64,000 bases of DNA from Chelonobacter sp050613185 (GCF_050613185.1 NZ_CP192511.1:1798001-1862000); one strand, 5' to 3'. Shown: positions 55,477 through 64,000, counted from the stretch's first letter. The notes: a model not told the origin generated them from the sequence alone. Translations and numbers: made by a program.

Positions 55477-56007
55477 TCAACTCAAAAAATCAAATTTCGT
55501 ATGAAAATAAAGTGTGAATAAACAAAATGAAAATGCAAAAAAATAGAAAGTAATAATTGAAAAATAACCGAACCTATTGTTCGCACTCTTTTTGAATTTT
55601 TTAAAATAAGCAAGGTATCCATTGTTATACCAGCCGAGTAATTTTATATTGATTAAATGTGAAATGGCGATTGTAACAATAAAATGAATAGTCAAAAAGA
55701 GAGAATTATTTATCGCTATTTCTAAATAGACAATAAGATAAGAAAAAAGGCTCACGATTATTACCCAGGTGAGTGTCAAAAAAAATTTAAATACAAAACG
55801 GATATTAAAACCGCTCTCCATATCATCTAGCACCTTACGCCGGCTCCGATAACGTGCGGCGGCACTATGTTTAATTATTGGTATAAATTTTAGTATGCTT
55901 TCTAAGCCATACATTAATGGGCGTTCTATCAACATAAAACCAATTTTACAATGCAATCGCCAAGCAAAATAAAATAGGTAATTCCAAAAATATTTTATTT
56001 TATTCAT
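55477..56007 (-). CDS. Unrecognised membrane protein, island gene 9
   Basis: 176 residues, two to three hydrophobic segments (about 75-120 and 150-170) and a basic central loop RYRSRRKVLDD. No family recognised. Ribosome site weak. Last gene of the AT-rich minus-strand island, 138 bases after its neighbour. Confidence 0.55.
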   Translation of the reverse strand: MNKIKYFWNYLFYFAWRLHCKIGFMLIERPLMYGLESILKFIPIIKHSAAARYRSRRKVLDDMESGFNIRFVFKFFLTLTWVIIVSLFSYLIVYLEIAINNSLFLTIHFIVTIAISHLINIKLLGWYNNGYLAYFKKFKKSANNRFGYFSIITFYFFAFSFCLFTLYFHTKFDFLS

Positions 56008-56145
56008 ATAATGAAATTTAATACCTCAACGCTTCCAACTTTTACAATAAAACTGTTTTCTTATCTAATAATCATAGTGGTAAAATTACGATAATAAATT
56101 TTTTTATCAATTCCTCACGAGTTTATAAAAGTGATAGTAATGCAT

Positions 56146-56478
56146 TTATTTCTCCAATATACCATCAACCAAAAATTTGTATGATAATACAGACAAACCA
56201 ATAAAAATGAATGTTAAGTATATTTTCCTTATGTTCTCTCTATATCTAAGTTTATTGAATGCAATTCTTATAACAATATTAATAGAAAGCAAGCAGAAAG
56301 AAGTTATGAAAATTAAAATGAGAAAAACAATTAAATAGAAATTCACTTTGTAGCTTGATTCATTTAAATAAGTTATCAAAACTAATAAAGTTGTAAAAAT
56401 TAAAAATAACATCTTGTTTTTATAATGAAATTTGAATAGCATAGCCATAATTAGCATAAAACATAAAAATAATATCAC
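56146..56478 (-). CDS. Unrecognised membrane protein, island gene 8
   Basis: 110 residues from GTG 56478, overlapping the upstream stop by three bases (GTGA), so probably translated by coupling. Three to four short hydrophobic helices. No family recognised. Confidence 0.55.
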   Translation of the reverse strand: MILFLCFMLIMAMLFKFHYKNKMLFLIFTTLLVLITYLNESSYKVNFYLIVFLILIFITSFCLLSINIVIRIAFNKLRYRENIRKIYLTFIFIGLSVLSYKFLVDGILEK

Positions 56479-56900
56479 TTAATGCTCCTGTTTTCTTTAA
56501 AAAGTAAATAGAGAAAAAGAACTTTGCTTAGCTCTAATGTGATGAGAAAGTAAAATGAATAAATGCTTACTAGATTAAAGAGCGATTTGAATGCGTAGAT
56601 TGAATATGGAATAGAGGGTAGCAAACAGAAAATTCTAAGTGGAAGTTGGAACATGGCAAGATAAAATCCAAGCCATTTATCAGAGATGTAATAGTATATA
56701 GATAAAAATAATGATAAAAGTAAAATAGTGCTGGCGATAGGTAAAGTAATGGCTAAGCTACCCATCCTCTCCCATAATATAGATAAAGATAAAAGATCGC
56801 TATAAAAAGGGATTTTATTATCTTTGAAGGAATTCAAAAAATAAATGAATAAATAGAAAGTATCCAAAAGGGCAAGCATGGTGAGAATATATTTTTTCAT
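56475..56900 (-). CDS. Unrecognised membrane protein, island gene 7
   Basis: 141 residues, about four hydrophobic helices (about 3-22, 45-72, 78-100, 110-135). Two bases after island gene 6. No family recognised. Confidence 0.55.
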   Translation of the reverse strand: MKKYILTMLALLDTFYLFIYFLNSFKDNKIPFYSDLLSLSILWERMGSLAITLPIASTILLLSLFLSIYYYISDKWLGFYLAMFQLPLRIFCLLPSIPYSIYAFKSLFNLVSIYSFYFLITLELSKVLFLYLLFKENRSIK

Positions 56901-56902
56901 AC

Positions 56903-57460
56903 TTATTTACTTATCGGTTTAATCGTAGTTTTTAGGTATTTTTGATAAAATTGATAAAGTCCTATGAAATTAGTACCTTGTAGAATCATAATACTACAAC
57001 ACAAGCAAGCCCACGCACAAAACAATAATGCCATGCTTTTCATACGCCAAGAAAAAATAATAAAGACCAAAAATAAACTAATGAAAATCATCATACTGGT
57101 TAGAATTATTTTTATTCTATTTTTAAATTTATTATAAAATTCACGGGTGATAAAATTCTCTTCAATAGGAAGCGGTTTTATCTTGCTTATAACTCTTGTA
57201 TAGAAAGTGTTAAACAAGATTGAGCAAAGTCCGATTACACTTAATGTTCCGACAGTCCAAAATATAAAATGATTATGAACTACCGTATTTAAAAAATTAT
57301 CAACTTGTTTTAGAAAATAAAGTGAAATCACAACAGCAATATAATGCTTGCCGTTATTTAATTTGCTTAAACCAATATAACTACGATAGAATTTATCCGT
57401 ATCAGAATTCCAGTAAGTCACATAGCCATTTTCTACTATTATTATGATGTGATTTTTCAT
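56903..57460 (-). CDS. Unrecognised membrane protein, island gene 6
   Basis: 185 residues. Begins with a hydrophilic stretch containing VENGYVTYWNSDTDKFYRSY, then four hydrophobic helices in two pairs (about 45-85 and 115-160) around a charged loop. Possibly an N-terminal sensor-like strand region ahead of a membrane domain; no family recognised. Confidence 0.55.
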   Translation of the reverse strand: MKNHIIIIVENGYVTYWNSDTDKFYRSYIGLSKLNNGKHYIAVVISLYFLKQVDNFLNTVVHNHFIFWTVGTLSVIGLCSILFNTFYTRVISKIKPLPIEENFITREFYNKFKNRIKIILTSMMIFISLFLVFIIFSWRMKSMALLFCAWACLCCSIMILQGTNFIGLYQFYQKYLKTTIKPISK

Positions 57461-57512
57461 ATATGTAACTATTTAAAATTGAAATAACAGAATATAAAAA
57501 CAACGATATTAA

Positions 57513-57869
57513 TCAATGGATAACTCCTTTAACAAACATCATAAACAGAAAAAATAAAGTGAAAATATAAAAAATAGCAATAAAAATCCTTGTTCCGATT
57601 TCTTTGTTTTTCTCACTTATCCTCACTACTTTCATCATCAGCGGAGCCGCAACCATCAAGAATGTGTGTAAAAATAATAAAGCGAGCAACACTGTGATTG
57701 GATATATATCCTCTATCCGATTTTGAAAATACACACTATTCCGGCGTATGATCTCGACCGAAGCAAACAGCAGCAGCACCAAGATAAGCAATACAAGCCG
57801 TTTACGGTAAAAGTAACTGATTATCGATGCCGCAGCCCAAGCACAAAGAAAGTAAACTATCTCACTCAT
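57513..57869 (-). CDS. Unrecognised small membrane protein, island gene 5
   Basis: 118 residues, about four hydrophobic helices, a basic patch YRKRL near the N-terminus and RISEKNKE between helices. AGAGAAA upstream. No family recognised. Confidence 0.55.
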   Translation of the reverse strand: MSEIVYFLCAWAAASIISYFYRKRLVLLILVLLLFASVEIIRRNSVYFQNRIEDIYPITVLLALLFLHTFLMVAAPLMMKVVRISEKNKEIGTRIFIAIFYIFTLFFLFMMFVKGVIH

Positions 57870-57888
57870 ATTTATTGATTTCTCTAGG

Positions 57889-58371
57889 TTATTTTTCTCT
57901 TTCCTCAGCTCGTCGCTGTAGCTCTAGTCTGTTTTTTTCTGTTTTTTCTATAATTGCTCTCAGTCGTTCATTATTTTTTTGAACTTCAATATCTTGAAAA
58001 ATATATTGTTTTTCAGATTGATAGACACGAAAAGCAAATAAGCTTAAGAGAAATATTACAATAAACCATACTCGATATCGCCCTTTGAGCTTAATCTCTT
58101 TGACCATTTGTTCGAGATAATAAGGCACAAAAGAAGACCAAAATGATTTTTTATCGAGTAATTTATTTCTGATTTCGAGTTGTTTAAAATAATCTTTCTC
58201 TTCATCATATTCCTTGGATTGTTTTAAAGCAATTACATGTTCAGTTGATTGGACGGATTGTAATCGGTATTTCTTCAAACAATTGCCACAATAGTACTGA
58301 TTGTGTTTGATGAACAGTTGATTCAACACGCTCAGGCAATAAGGACAACGAATTTTATCTTGCATAATCAT
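57889..58371 (-). CDS. Zinc-ribbon membrane protein with coiled coil, island gene 4
   Basis: 160 residues. N-terminal CPYC and CGNC (about 9-32) form a zinc ribbon; one transmembrane helix (about 101-116); then a Glu/Arg-rich coiled coil (about 125-160). A cytoplasmic metal-binding head on a membrane anchor with a helical tail. Same layout idea as island gene 2. No named family. Confidence 0.6.
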   Translation of the reverse strand: MIMQDKIRCPYCLSVLNQLFIKHNQYYCGNCLKKYRLQSVQSTEHVIALKQSKEYDEEKDYFKQLEIRNKLLDKKSFWSSFVPYYLEQMVKEIKLKGRYRVWFIVIFLLSLFAFRVYQSEKQYIFQDIEVQKNNERLRAIIEKTEKNRLELQRRAEEREK

Positions 58372-58407
58372 ATCTATTAAAAACTCCCTAATGGGATTAA
58401 ATAAAAT

Positions 58408-58434
58408 AATGCCGACATTCTTTATATCGGCATT
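58408..58434 (-). terminator. Terminator between island genes 3 and 4
   Basis: AATGCCGA (58408-58415) and TCGGCATT (58427-58434) pair perfectly; on the minus strand ATTTTATTT follows. Confidence 0.7.
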
Positions 58435-58444
58435 GAATAGTTCA

Positions 58445-59503
58445 TTAGATAGCGGATTCTTGCTTGGCGTTATCGGTTAATTCTTTTTCGATAAGAGTGC
58501 GTAATATATCTAACGACGTGTCTTTTAATGGGCTGTTGGGTTCGGAAAATAGCTGATTGATAGCGGTTACACGTTCAGTGATATAACAATAAGTCGATTC
58601 GTCATAATTTGATGTCAAATTCCAATTTAAGAAGGTCACTAAATAAGAATAGCCGAGTTGTTCCCAACTTTCATAAGAGGTGGCAATAAATCGTGCTGCA
58701 TTCCATAATGCGTTGCGTACGCTTTCTTCAGGGATATAGCCTAAAGTAAAACTTGAACGAGCAATATAAATAAAACGGATAATATCAAAACCGGCTGCAT
58801 TAGTGTCTGTCTTGAAATTAACCGTTTTATAACCGAATTCCTGTACCGTTTTAGTATAAAGCACGCCTTTTTCAGAATCCAACAGATTATATTCTGCCGA
58901 CTCTAAGGCGCTATGCCATAATGCGTCTATTTGCTCGAGTGCTGATGTTTTGCCGGTGATTCCCCAAGCATTTTCAAGAGGCACTTTTAAGCGATATTCC
59001 GCTTCTTTTTTGGTTAAATGGTGCATTCCCTCAATACTGTTAATAAATTGAGATCCTCCTCGTAGATCACCGTCTTTATCTAAACGGTAAGGGGGAATAT
59101 AATTTGGGTTTTTAGCAAGTTCGCTTAAACTTTCTTTATCACCGATTAGTATTTGACTTGCTTCATAAAATGTGGAAGCTAAGAGTGCATACTCTTCTAA
59201 TCCATTTTCAATTTTTACTTGTGGATTTTTATTGTTCAGCATGCCGAAAAAGCATTTTGACCGACTATTTTCTTTGGCGCTCAATATCCAAATGACACCC
59301 CAAAAGGTTTTCCAAGCAGCATATAAACAAAGAGCAGCGAATATACTGTAAAAAAACCAATGCGGTATATCAAAACCGAGTTTTTGTGAATAGAAGTCAA
59401 AATCAATCAACCCGTAAAAATACATAGCAAGTATGATAGCTACACCTATGAGTGGTTTGAAAGGGGCGAATTGTTTCCGATAAAGTTTGTTTTTTAAGCC
59501 CAT
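58445..59503 (-). CDS. DUF1266-like protein with two N-terminal membrane helices, island gene 3
   Basis: 352 residues, AAGGAAAA upstream. Two hydrophobic helices (about 15-32 and 48-75), then a soluble domain with NAWGITGKTSALEQIDALW (about 178) and AGFDIIRFIYIARSSF...GYI (about 237-258), the pattern of DUF1266 (E. coli YbeU/YbeR). Function of the domain is unknown; it is the only island gene I can tie to a family. Confidence 0.65.
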   Translation of the reverse strand: MGLKNKLYRKQFAPFKPLIGVAIILAMYFYGLIDFDFYSQKLGFDIPHWFFYSIFAALCLYAAWKTFWGVIWILSAKENSRSKCFFGMLNNKNPQVKIENGLEEYALLASTFYEASQILIGDKESLSELAKNPNYIPPYRLDKDGDLRGGSQFINSIEGMHHLTKKEAEYRLKVPLENAWGITGKTSALEQIDALWHSALESAEYNLLDSEKGVLYTKTVQEFGYKTVNFKTDTNAAGFDIIRFIYIARSSFTLGYIPEESVRNALWNAARFIATSYESWEQLGYSYLVTFLNWNLTSNYDESTYCYITERVTAINQLFSEPNSPLKDTSLDILRTLIEKELTDNAKQESAI

Positions 59504-59543
59504 AATATTTTCCTTAGGTCAAAATGGAAACGAGATAAGTAAG

Positions 59544-59570
59544 AAAAATCCCGCATAAATCGGGATTTTT
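59544..59570 (-). terminator. Terminator between island genes 2 and 3
   Basis: AAAAATCCCG (59544-59553) and CGGGATTTTT (59561-59570) form a perfect 10-bp stem with 7-base loop and T run. Confidence 0.88.
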
Positions 59571-59579
59571 CGTATCTTG

Positions 59580-59867
59580 CTATGAATTCGGTTTTTTATT
59601 ATAGCTTGTACCAAATGCAATAAATCCGAGAATGCCGGCGAACCCTCCAAGATACATGGTTGTGTTACCCTCTCCTAAAACGAAAAAGAGGATAACTGTC
59701 GCAACAATTAAGCAACCCAAGGCAGCCAGCAATCCTTTAACAATATTGAATTTTTTATTCACGGTAGCTTGGCAGTGAGGGCAGGTTACTTCTTTGCGGT
59801 TGATGTTATTGAAGTTATTGATGAATCCCATTGATTTTTGGCAATTAGGGCAATTTAGATTTAACAT
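59580..59867 (-). CDS. Small zinc-ribbon membrane protein, island gene 2
   Basis: 95 residues, GAGGAAACC upstream. CPNC and CPHC (about 6-32) form a zinc ribbon, followed by two membrane helices (about 43-62 and 68-86). Ends right before a terminator. No named family. Confidence 0.6.
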   Translation of the reverse strand: MLNLNCPNCQKSMGFINNFNNINRKEVTCPHCQATVNKKFNIVKGLLAALGCLIVATVILFFVLGEGNTTMYLGGFAGILGFIAFGTSYNKKPNS

Positions 59868-59905
59868 GGTTTCCTCTTGTTTTAGGTTAGGTTATAGAAT
59901 CAGGC

Positions 59906-60232
59906 TTACCAACAAAATTGTTGATCTGCATTATTTGCTTTTCGTTTGGCTCGAAATTCGGCAAGGTTTTTCGGATCTGCAAAATAAGCGTCTTGGTCTT
60001 TGAGTATATCGTCCAGTTCCTTTGCTGATTTTTTTAGGGCGGCTTGACGATCAGTATGCGGTGAAGGCAGTTCCTTCGAAAAGATTATTTGATAAGGATG
60101 TTCCCTTACCCAATTAATTGATTTTTGCTGAATTTCACGCTGTTTTTTGATATCGCAAAAAGCATAGGAGTTGATAAAACTACCTAACAGTTTAAGAAAA
60201 CTGCCCATTGTTGTTCGGGTTTCAAAAAACAT
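59906..60232 (-). CDS. Unrecognised soluble protein, island gene 1
   Basis: 108 residues from ATG 60232, chosen for AAGGAT at the right distance; the frame is open back to 60259 without a ribosome site. Mostly helical and charged, with a C-terminal KKSAKELDDILKDQDAYFAD. No family recognised. First gene of the island; the TTGCC tract lies 91 bases upstream. Confidence 0.55.
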   Translation of the reverse strand: MFFETRTTMGSFLKLLGSFINSYAFCDIKKQREIQQKSINWVREHPYQIIFSKELPSPHTDRQAALKKSAKELDDILKDQDAYFADPKNLAEFRAKRKANNADQQFCW

Positions 60233-60322
60233 TTTATCCTTAATATCAACAACTTCCATTAAGGTGATATAGCGATAGCAAGGAAATTGTCATTGACAAA
60301 TATTTTAATTAAATTCAATGTG

Positions 60323-60372
60323 TTGCCTTGCCTTGCCTTGCCTTGCCTTGCCTTGCCTTGCCTTGCCTTGCC
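60323..60372. repeat. 10 copies of TTGCC (pentanucleotide tract)
   Basis: 50 uninterrupted bases in the non-coding region between the island and the iron transporter. Slippage here could change promoter spacing of island gene 1. No reading frame passes through it on either strand. Confidence 0.93.
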
Positions 60373-60457
60373 TATAAAAATTACCTTTATTTACAAATGA
60401 AAAATCGATCTCTATCCGCACGCCGAGCAAGGAAAAGGGCATAGCAACACATCACCG

Positions 60458-60499
60458 AAGTGCGGTTAGGCGGGGAGTGATCAGGCTTTAACCGCACTT
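60458..60499. terminator. Inverted uptake-signal pair
   Basis: AAGTGCGGTTA and TAACCGCACTT form an 11-bp stem with a 20-base loop. No gene ends next to it; it separates the island from the iron operon. Confidence 0.45.
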
Positions 60500-60576
60500 T
60501 GTTTTTTATCTGCGCTAAATCTGTTTTATCAATTTAGCAAAACGGAATTGGCTATTTTTCATCAGCCTATAAAATA

Positions 60577-60595
60577 AAAAATCATTCTCATTTGA
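60577..60595. promoter_or_regulatory. Fur box of the iron transporter operon
   Basis: AAAAATCATTCTCATTTGA, reverse complement close to the classic AATGAGAATGATT core, matches the 19-base Fur consensus at 12 positions. Located 31 bases before the first permease. Confidence 0.7.
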
Positions 60596-60625
60596 TTAAA
60601 ATTTGTTGGATTTTTAGCACCTGTT

Positions 60626-61579
60626 ATGATCAAAAGACGTTATCTGATATGCCTGTTATTGGTGCTATCGTTGTTTTCTCTGTTCATCGGTGTCAGCAGC
60701 CTAACCTTAGACGGCTTGTTGGGTTTTGATAGCGAACAGTGGCGGATCTTCACGCTGAGCCGTGTACCGCGTTTAATCAGTATTTTAATTGCTGGGGCGG
60801 GTTTGTCGGTGTGCGGCTTGGTAATGCAACAGTTGTCACGCAACCGTTTTGTGTCGCCGACCACCGCCGGCACCATGGATTCGGCACGTTTCGGCATTTT
60901 GCTTGCGATTATTCTGTTTCCGACAGCTTCAATGCTGACCAAAACCGCAATTGCGATTGCGGCAGCCTTTGCCGGTACACTGGTTTTTATTACGATTCTC
61001 TCCAAGCTTAAATTCAAAGATGTGATTTTTGTGCCGCTGGTCGGGATTATGTTCGGCAATATTATCAGTGCGGTGACGATTTTTCTGGCGATGAAAGAAG
61101 ATTTATTACAAAACATTGCCGGTTGGTTGCAGGGCGATTTTTCGTTGGTGATGAGCGGACGTTATGAAATGTTGTATTTTAGTATTCCTGCGTTGTTATT
61201 GGTTTATCTGTTCGCCAACCGTTTTGCGATTGTCGGCATGGGAGAATCCTTTGCGGTCAATTTGGGCTTGAATTTTAAGCAGGTGCAATACATCGGTTTG
61301 GCGATTGCGGCGGTGGTCACCTCGATTATTATCGTCTCGGTCGGGGTGATTCCGTTTTTAGGGTTGATTATTCCGAATATCGTCACCCTGTATTTGGGCG
61401 ATAACCTGAAAAATGTGCTGTCGCATACCGCACTTTTAGGCGCGCTGTTTGTGTTAGCATGCGATATTATCGGGCGCGTAGTGATTTATCCCTATGAAAT
61501 TGCGATTAATTTAATCGTCGGGGTGATTGGCAGCGGGATTTTCTTGCTCTTGTTGTTTAAGCGGTTCCGTCATGTCTAA
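60626..61579 (+). CDS. Iron-siderophore ABC permease, first subunit
   Basis: 317 residues, FecCD family, about nine membrane helices. Seen: SRVPRLISILIAGAGLSVCG (about 46-65), LGIIPNI-type GLIIPNIVTLYLGDNLKNVL. Resembles FatD/YclN-type permeases for catecholate or petrobactin-like siderophores. Overlaps the next gene by 8 bases. Confidence 0.88.
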   Translation: MIKRRYLICLLLVLSLFSLFIGVSSLTLDGLLGFDSEQWRIFTLSRVPRLISILIAGAGLSVCGLVMQQLSRNRFVSPTTAGTMDSARFGILLAIILFPTASMLTKTAIAIAAAFAGTLVFITILSKLKFKDVIFVPLVGIMFGNIISAVTIFLAMKEDLLQNIAGWLQGDFSLVMSGRYEMLYFSIPALLLVYLFANRFAIVGMGESFAVNLGLNFKQVQYIGLAIAAVVTSIIIVSVGVIPFLGLIIPNIVTLYLGDNLKNVLSHTALLGALFVLACDIIGRVVIYPYEIAINLIVGVIGSGIFLLLLFKRFRHV

Positions 61580-62519
61580 TCGAATTAAACTCTTATTATT
61601 GCTGGTGCTAAGTGCGGTTTGTATCGGGCTGTTTTTGGGATACAACCTGCCGAACCGCTGGCAGTATGCCCTGAATTACCGCTTGATTACGCTGGCGGCG
61701 ATTGTGCTGACGGCGGTGGCGATTGCGGTTTCGAGCATGATTTTCCAAACCTTGGTGAATAACCGTATTCTCACGCCAAGTATTTTAGGTTTGGATTCGC
61801 TCTATATTTTAATCCAACTGACGATCATTTTTTCGTTTGGCTCGCTGACGCTGTTGCAACTTGATCCGCAACTGGATTTTTTGCTGTCGGGCGGGATTAT
61901 GACGCTGTTTTCTCTCTCGTTTTATTATTTCCTGTTTAAACGCGAACGGGAAAATCTATTTTTCCTGTTGTTGGTCGGCATTATTTTCGGCACTTTTTTC
62001 CAAAGCGCCAGCACTTTTATGGAAGTGTTGATCGACCCGAATGAGTTCCAGATTGTACAGGACGCCAGTTTTGCCAGTTTCAATAAAGTGAATCGCGACA
62101 TTTTATGGCTTGCCGCTGCGCTGCTGCTGGCGGTGTTAGCCTATGCGGCACGTTATCTGTATCAGTTGGATGTATTGGCGTTGGGGCGCGATCAGGCGAT
62201 CAATCTCGGTTTGGATTACCGCGCGCTAAGCAAGCGGCTGCTGATTATCGTGGCGGTTTTGACCTCCATTGCCACCGCATTGGTCGGACCGATCACCTTT
62301 TTGGGTTTATTGGTTATGAATTTGGCATTTGAGTTTATGAAAAGCCACCACTACCGTGTGCTGATTCCGGCGGCGGTGCTGATTGCCATCGTCACCTTGG
62401 TCGGCGGACAATTTATTGTCTCGCAGTTATTGAATTTTAATGCCACGCTCAGTGTGATTATCAATTTTATCGGTGGTATTTATTTTATTTATTTGTTATT
62501 GCGGAGAAGTCAGGCATGA
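61572..62519 (+). CDS. Iron-siderophore ABC permease, second subunit
   Basis: 315 residues from ATG 61572. FecCD family, nine to ten helices, with LITLAAIVLTAVAIAVSSMI and VGPITFLGLLVMNLAFEF. Coupled to the ATPase by an ATGA overlap. Substrate unproven. Confidence 0.88.
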   Translation: MSNRIKLLLLLVLSAVCIGLFLGYNLPNRWQYALNYRLITLAAIVLTAVAIAVSSMIFQTLVNNRILTPSILGLDSLYILIQLTIIFSFGSLTLLQLDPQLDFLLSGGIMTLFSLSFYYFLFKRERENLFFLLLVGIIFGTFFQSASTFMEVLIDPNEFQIVQDASFASFNKVNRDILWLAAALLLAVLAYAARYLYQLDVLALGRDQAINLGLDYRALSKRLLIIVAVLTSIATALVGPITFLGLLVMNLAFEFMKSHHYRVLIPAAVLIAIVTLVGGQFIVSQLLNFNATLSVIINFIGGIYFIYLLLRRSQA

Positions 62520-63280
62520 GTCTTGAAATACAACATATCAGTAAAAAATACGGTGATAAAATCATTTTGAATGATATTTCGCTCACCATTCCGCAGGGTA
62601 AAATCACCTCGTTTATCGGTCCGAACGGGGCGGGCAAAAGCACGTTGTTGGCGATCATCAGCCGTCTGCTCACCGCCGATAGCGGCAAAGTGCGGTTAAA
62701 CGGCAAAGACATCAGTGACATTCCCAATCAATAAATTGCGCAACAGTTATCGATTTTAAAACAGAGCAACCATTTGGATTTGCGCCTGACGGTGGAAGAT
62801 TTGGTGGCGTTCGGGCGTTTTCCGTATAGCAAAGGGCGGTTGCGTGCCGAAGATCAGCACTATATCGAACAAGCGCTGGACTATATGAATCTGCAAAAAA
62901 TCCGTAAGGTGTTTATCAACGAACTGAGCGGCGGGCAGCGGCAGCGCACCTATATTGCGATGACGTTGGCGCAGGACACCGATTATATTTTGCTTGATGA
63001 ACCCTTGAATAATCTGGACATGAAACATTCGGTGCAGATTATGAAAGTATTGCGCCAGCTGACCGATGAATTGGGCAAAACCGTCGTGATTGTGATCCAC
63101 GATATTAATTTTGCTTCGTGTTATTCCGATTATATTGTCGCTTTGAAAAACGGCTGTTTGGTGCGGCAGGGCGAAGTCGGGCAGATTATGCAAACCGAAG
63201 CATTGCAACAAATTTATGGCATGCAGATTCCGATTCATACCATTGATGACAATAAAATTGCCGTTTTCTTTAGAAATTAA
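62516..63280 (+). pseudogene. Iron-siderophore ABC ATPase with an in-frame stop
   Basis: Two same-frame pieces: 62516-62734 with Walker A GPNGAGKST, and 62735-63280 with signature LSGGQRQRTYIAMT, Walker B ILLDEPLNN and switch His. Full length would be 254 residues. A TAA at 62732-62734 after DIPNQ breaks it; flanking residues (NQ then IAQQLSILKQ) match the family, so a single base change (from AAA, GAA or CAA) or a sequence error explains it. As written, the transporter lacks its motor. Confidence 0.85.
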
Positions 63281-63300
63281 CTTAACAAACAGGAGAATTT

Positions 63301-64000
63301 ATGCGTAAAACATTTCGTCGTTTCGCCGTCACCCTATTGGCAACATTAACCGTTGCTGTGGCGCAGGCAGCAGATATTAAACTGGCGACGACCATTGGCG
63401 AGCTGGACGTACCGAAAGATCCGAAAAGCATTGCGATTTTTGATTTTCCGGCTTTGGATATTTTAGACACACTCGGCAGTGAAAACGTGGCCGCGGTGCC
63501 GAAATCCACGCCATTACCGATTTATCTGAAAAAATATGAAGATAAAAAATATGCGGATATTGGCGGCTTAATGGAACCGAATTTCGAGCGTCTGAATGAA
63601 GTGGAGCCGGCATTGACCATTATTTCCGCCCGCCAAAACCAATTGGTTGATCGTTTTAAAGAGATTTCGCCGATCTATTTCAGCGACATTAAATATTTGG
63701 AATTCTATCCGTCGTTCCAACAAAATGTGCGCAATATCGCACAAATTATCGGTAAAAGCGAACAAGCCGAAACCGAGTTAAAAACGATTGATCAAGATTT
63801 GGCAACGATTGCGGCAAAAGCCAAGGGCAAAAATGCGTTGGTGTTATTGGCGAACGAAAGTAATATCAGCACTTTTGGCCCGAATTCGCGCTACGGCATG
63901 ATCTACCAGGATTACGGCTTCGCCCAAGCCGATCCGAATATCCAAGAATCCCGCCACGGCATGAAGGTCACCTTTGAATACGTATTGGATAAAAATCCGG
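63301..64000 (+). CDS. Iron-siderophore periplasmic binding protein (runs off window)
   Basis: 233 codons visible from ATG 63301 with AGGAG. Signal peptide ending near AQA-A (about 23), then KSIAIFDFPALDILDTLG and GPNSRYGMIYQDYGFAQAD, FatB/CeuE/YclQ-like. Belongs to the permease-ATPase operon; the C-terminus lies beyond the window. Confidence 0.88.
   Translation, partial: MRKTFRRFAVTLLATLTVAVAQAADIKLATTIGELDVPKDPKSIAIFDFPALDILDTLGSENVAAVPKSTPLPIYLKKYEDKKYADIGGLMEPNFERLNEVEPALTIISARQNQLVDRFKEISPIYFSDIKYLEFYPSFQQNVRNIAQIIGKSEQAETELKTIDQDLATIAAKAKGKNALVLLANESNISTFGPNSRYGMIYQDYGFAQADPNIQESRHGMKVTFEYVLDKNP

Overview
The window is a contiguous piece of a Pasteurellaceae chromosome. The main evidence is the uptake signal AAGTGCGGT and its complement, scattered densely on both strands and often present as inverted pairs that double as terminators. 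This is the Haemophilus-type uptake signal (Haemophilus, Aggregatibacter, Pasteurella, Basfia/Mannheimia group), not the Actinobacillus pleuropneumoniae type. Gene neighbourhoods (sapABCDF, focA-pfl, thiBPQ with a TPP riboswitch, nagBAC, thrLABC) fit the family. Fructokinase next to a probable sucrose hydrolase, plus a nicotinate phosphoribosyltransferase-NAD synthetase pair, argue against Haemophilus influenzae itself. I cannot name the species.

Layout. 1-1.1 kb: end of a probable sucrose-utilisation operon with a LacI-type operator. 1.1-3.9 kb: a Slam outer-membrane translocon and its likely substrate, a surface lipoprotein with a hexapeptide-repeat stalk and a 19-base poly-A tract upstream. 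4-8.9 kb: focA-pflB-pflA for anaerobic formate metabolism, interrupted by an AbrB/PIN toxin-antitoxin pair whose toxin is frameshifted. 9.2-13.3 kb: hinT-ycfL-thiK-nagZ and rlmC. 13.7-14.05 kb: an 18-copy CTTG tract in a small reading frame. 14-25.3 kb: ogt, ompP1/fadL, yfcZ, the sap transporter and a psp-type operon without pspA. 25.3-33.2 kb: metC, a 2-Cys peroxiredoxin, tRNA-Ile2 and N-acetylglucosamine uptake and catabolism (nagE / nagBAC). 33.4-33.9 kb: five tRNA genes behind one promoter. 34.1-38.3 kb: pncB-like, nadE, putP, yggS. 38.4-43.6 kb: threonine operon with leader-peptide attenuator, followed by a decayed insertion sequence with perfect 20-bp ends that has replaced the last codons of thrC. 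44.3-48.8 kb: bioB and thiBPQ. 48.9-55.3 kb: nsrR-ppk2, ydgA, dnaK-dnaJ. 55.5-60.2 kb: a low-GC island of nine unrecognised or barely recognised genes with no exact uptake signal. 60.6-64 kb: a Fur-box-preceded siderophore/iron ABC transporter whose ATPase gene carries an in-frame stop.

The most unusual part is the 55.5-60.2 kb island: tandem small membrane proteins, two zinc-ribbon membrane proteins and a DUF1266-like protein, separated by internal terminators, with a 10-copy TTGCC tract just upstream. It looks like a horizontally acquired and possibly phase-variable envelope module of unknown function. Three simple-sequence tracts (poly-A, CTTG, TTGCC), two broken genes (PIN toxin, iron ATPase), a decayed IS and two copies of a 101-bp palindromic repeat add to the picture of an actively varying accessory content inside a conserved chromosome backbone.
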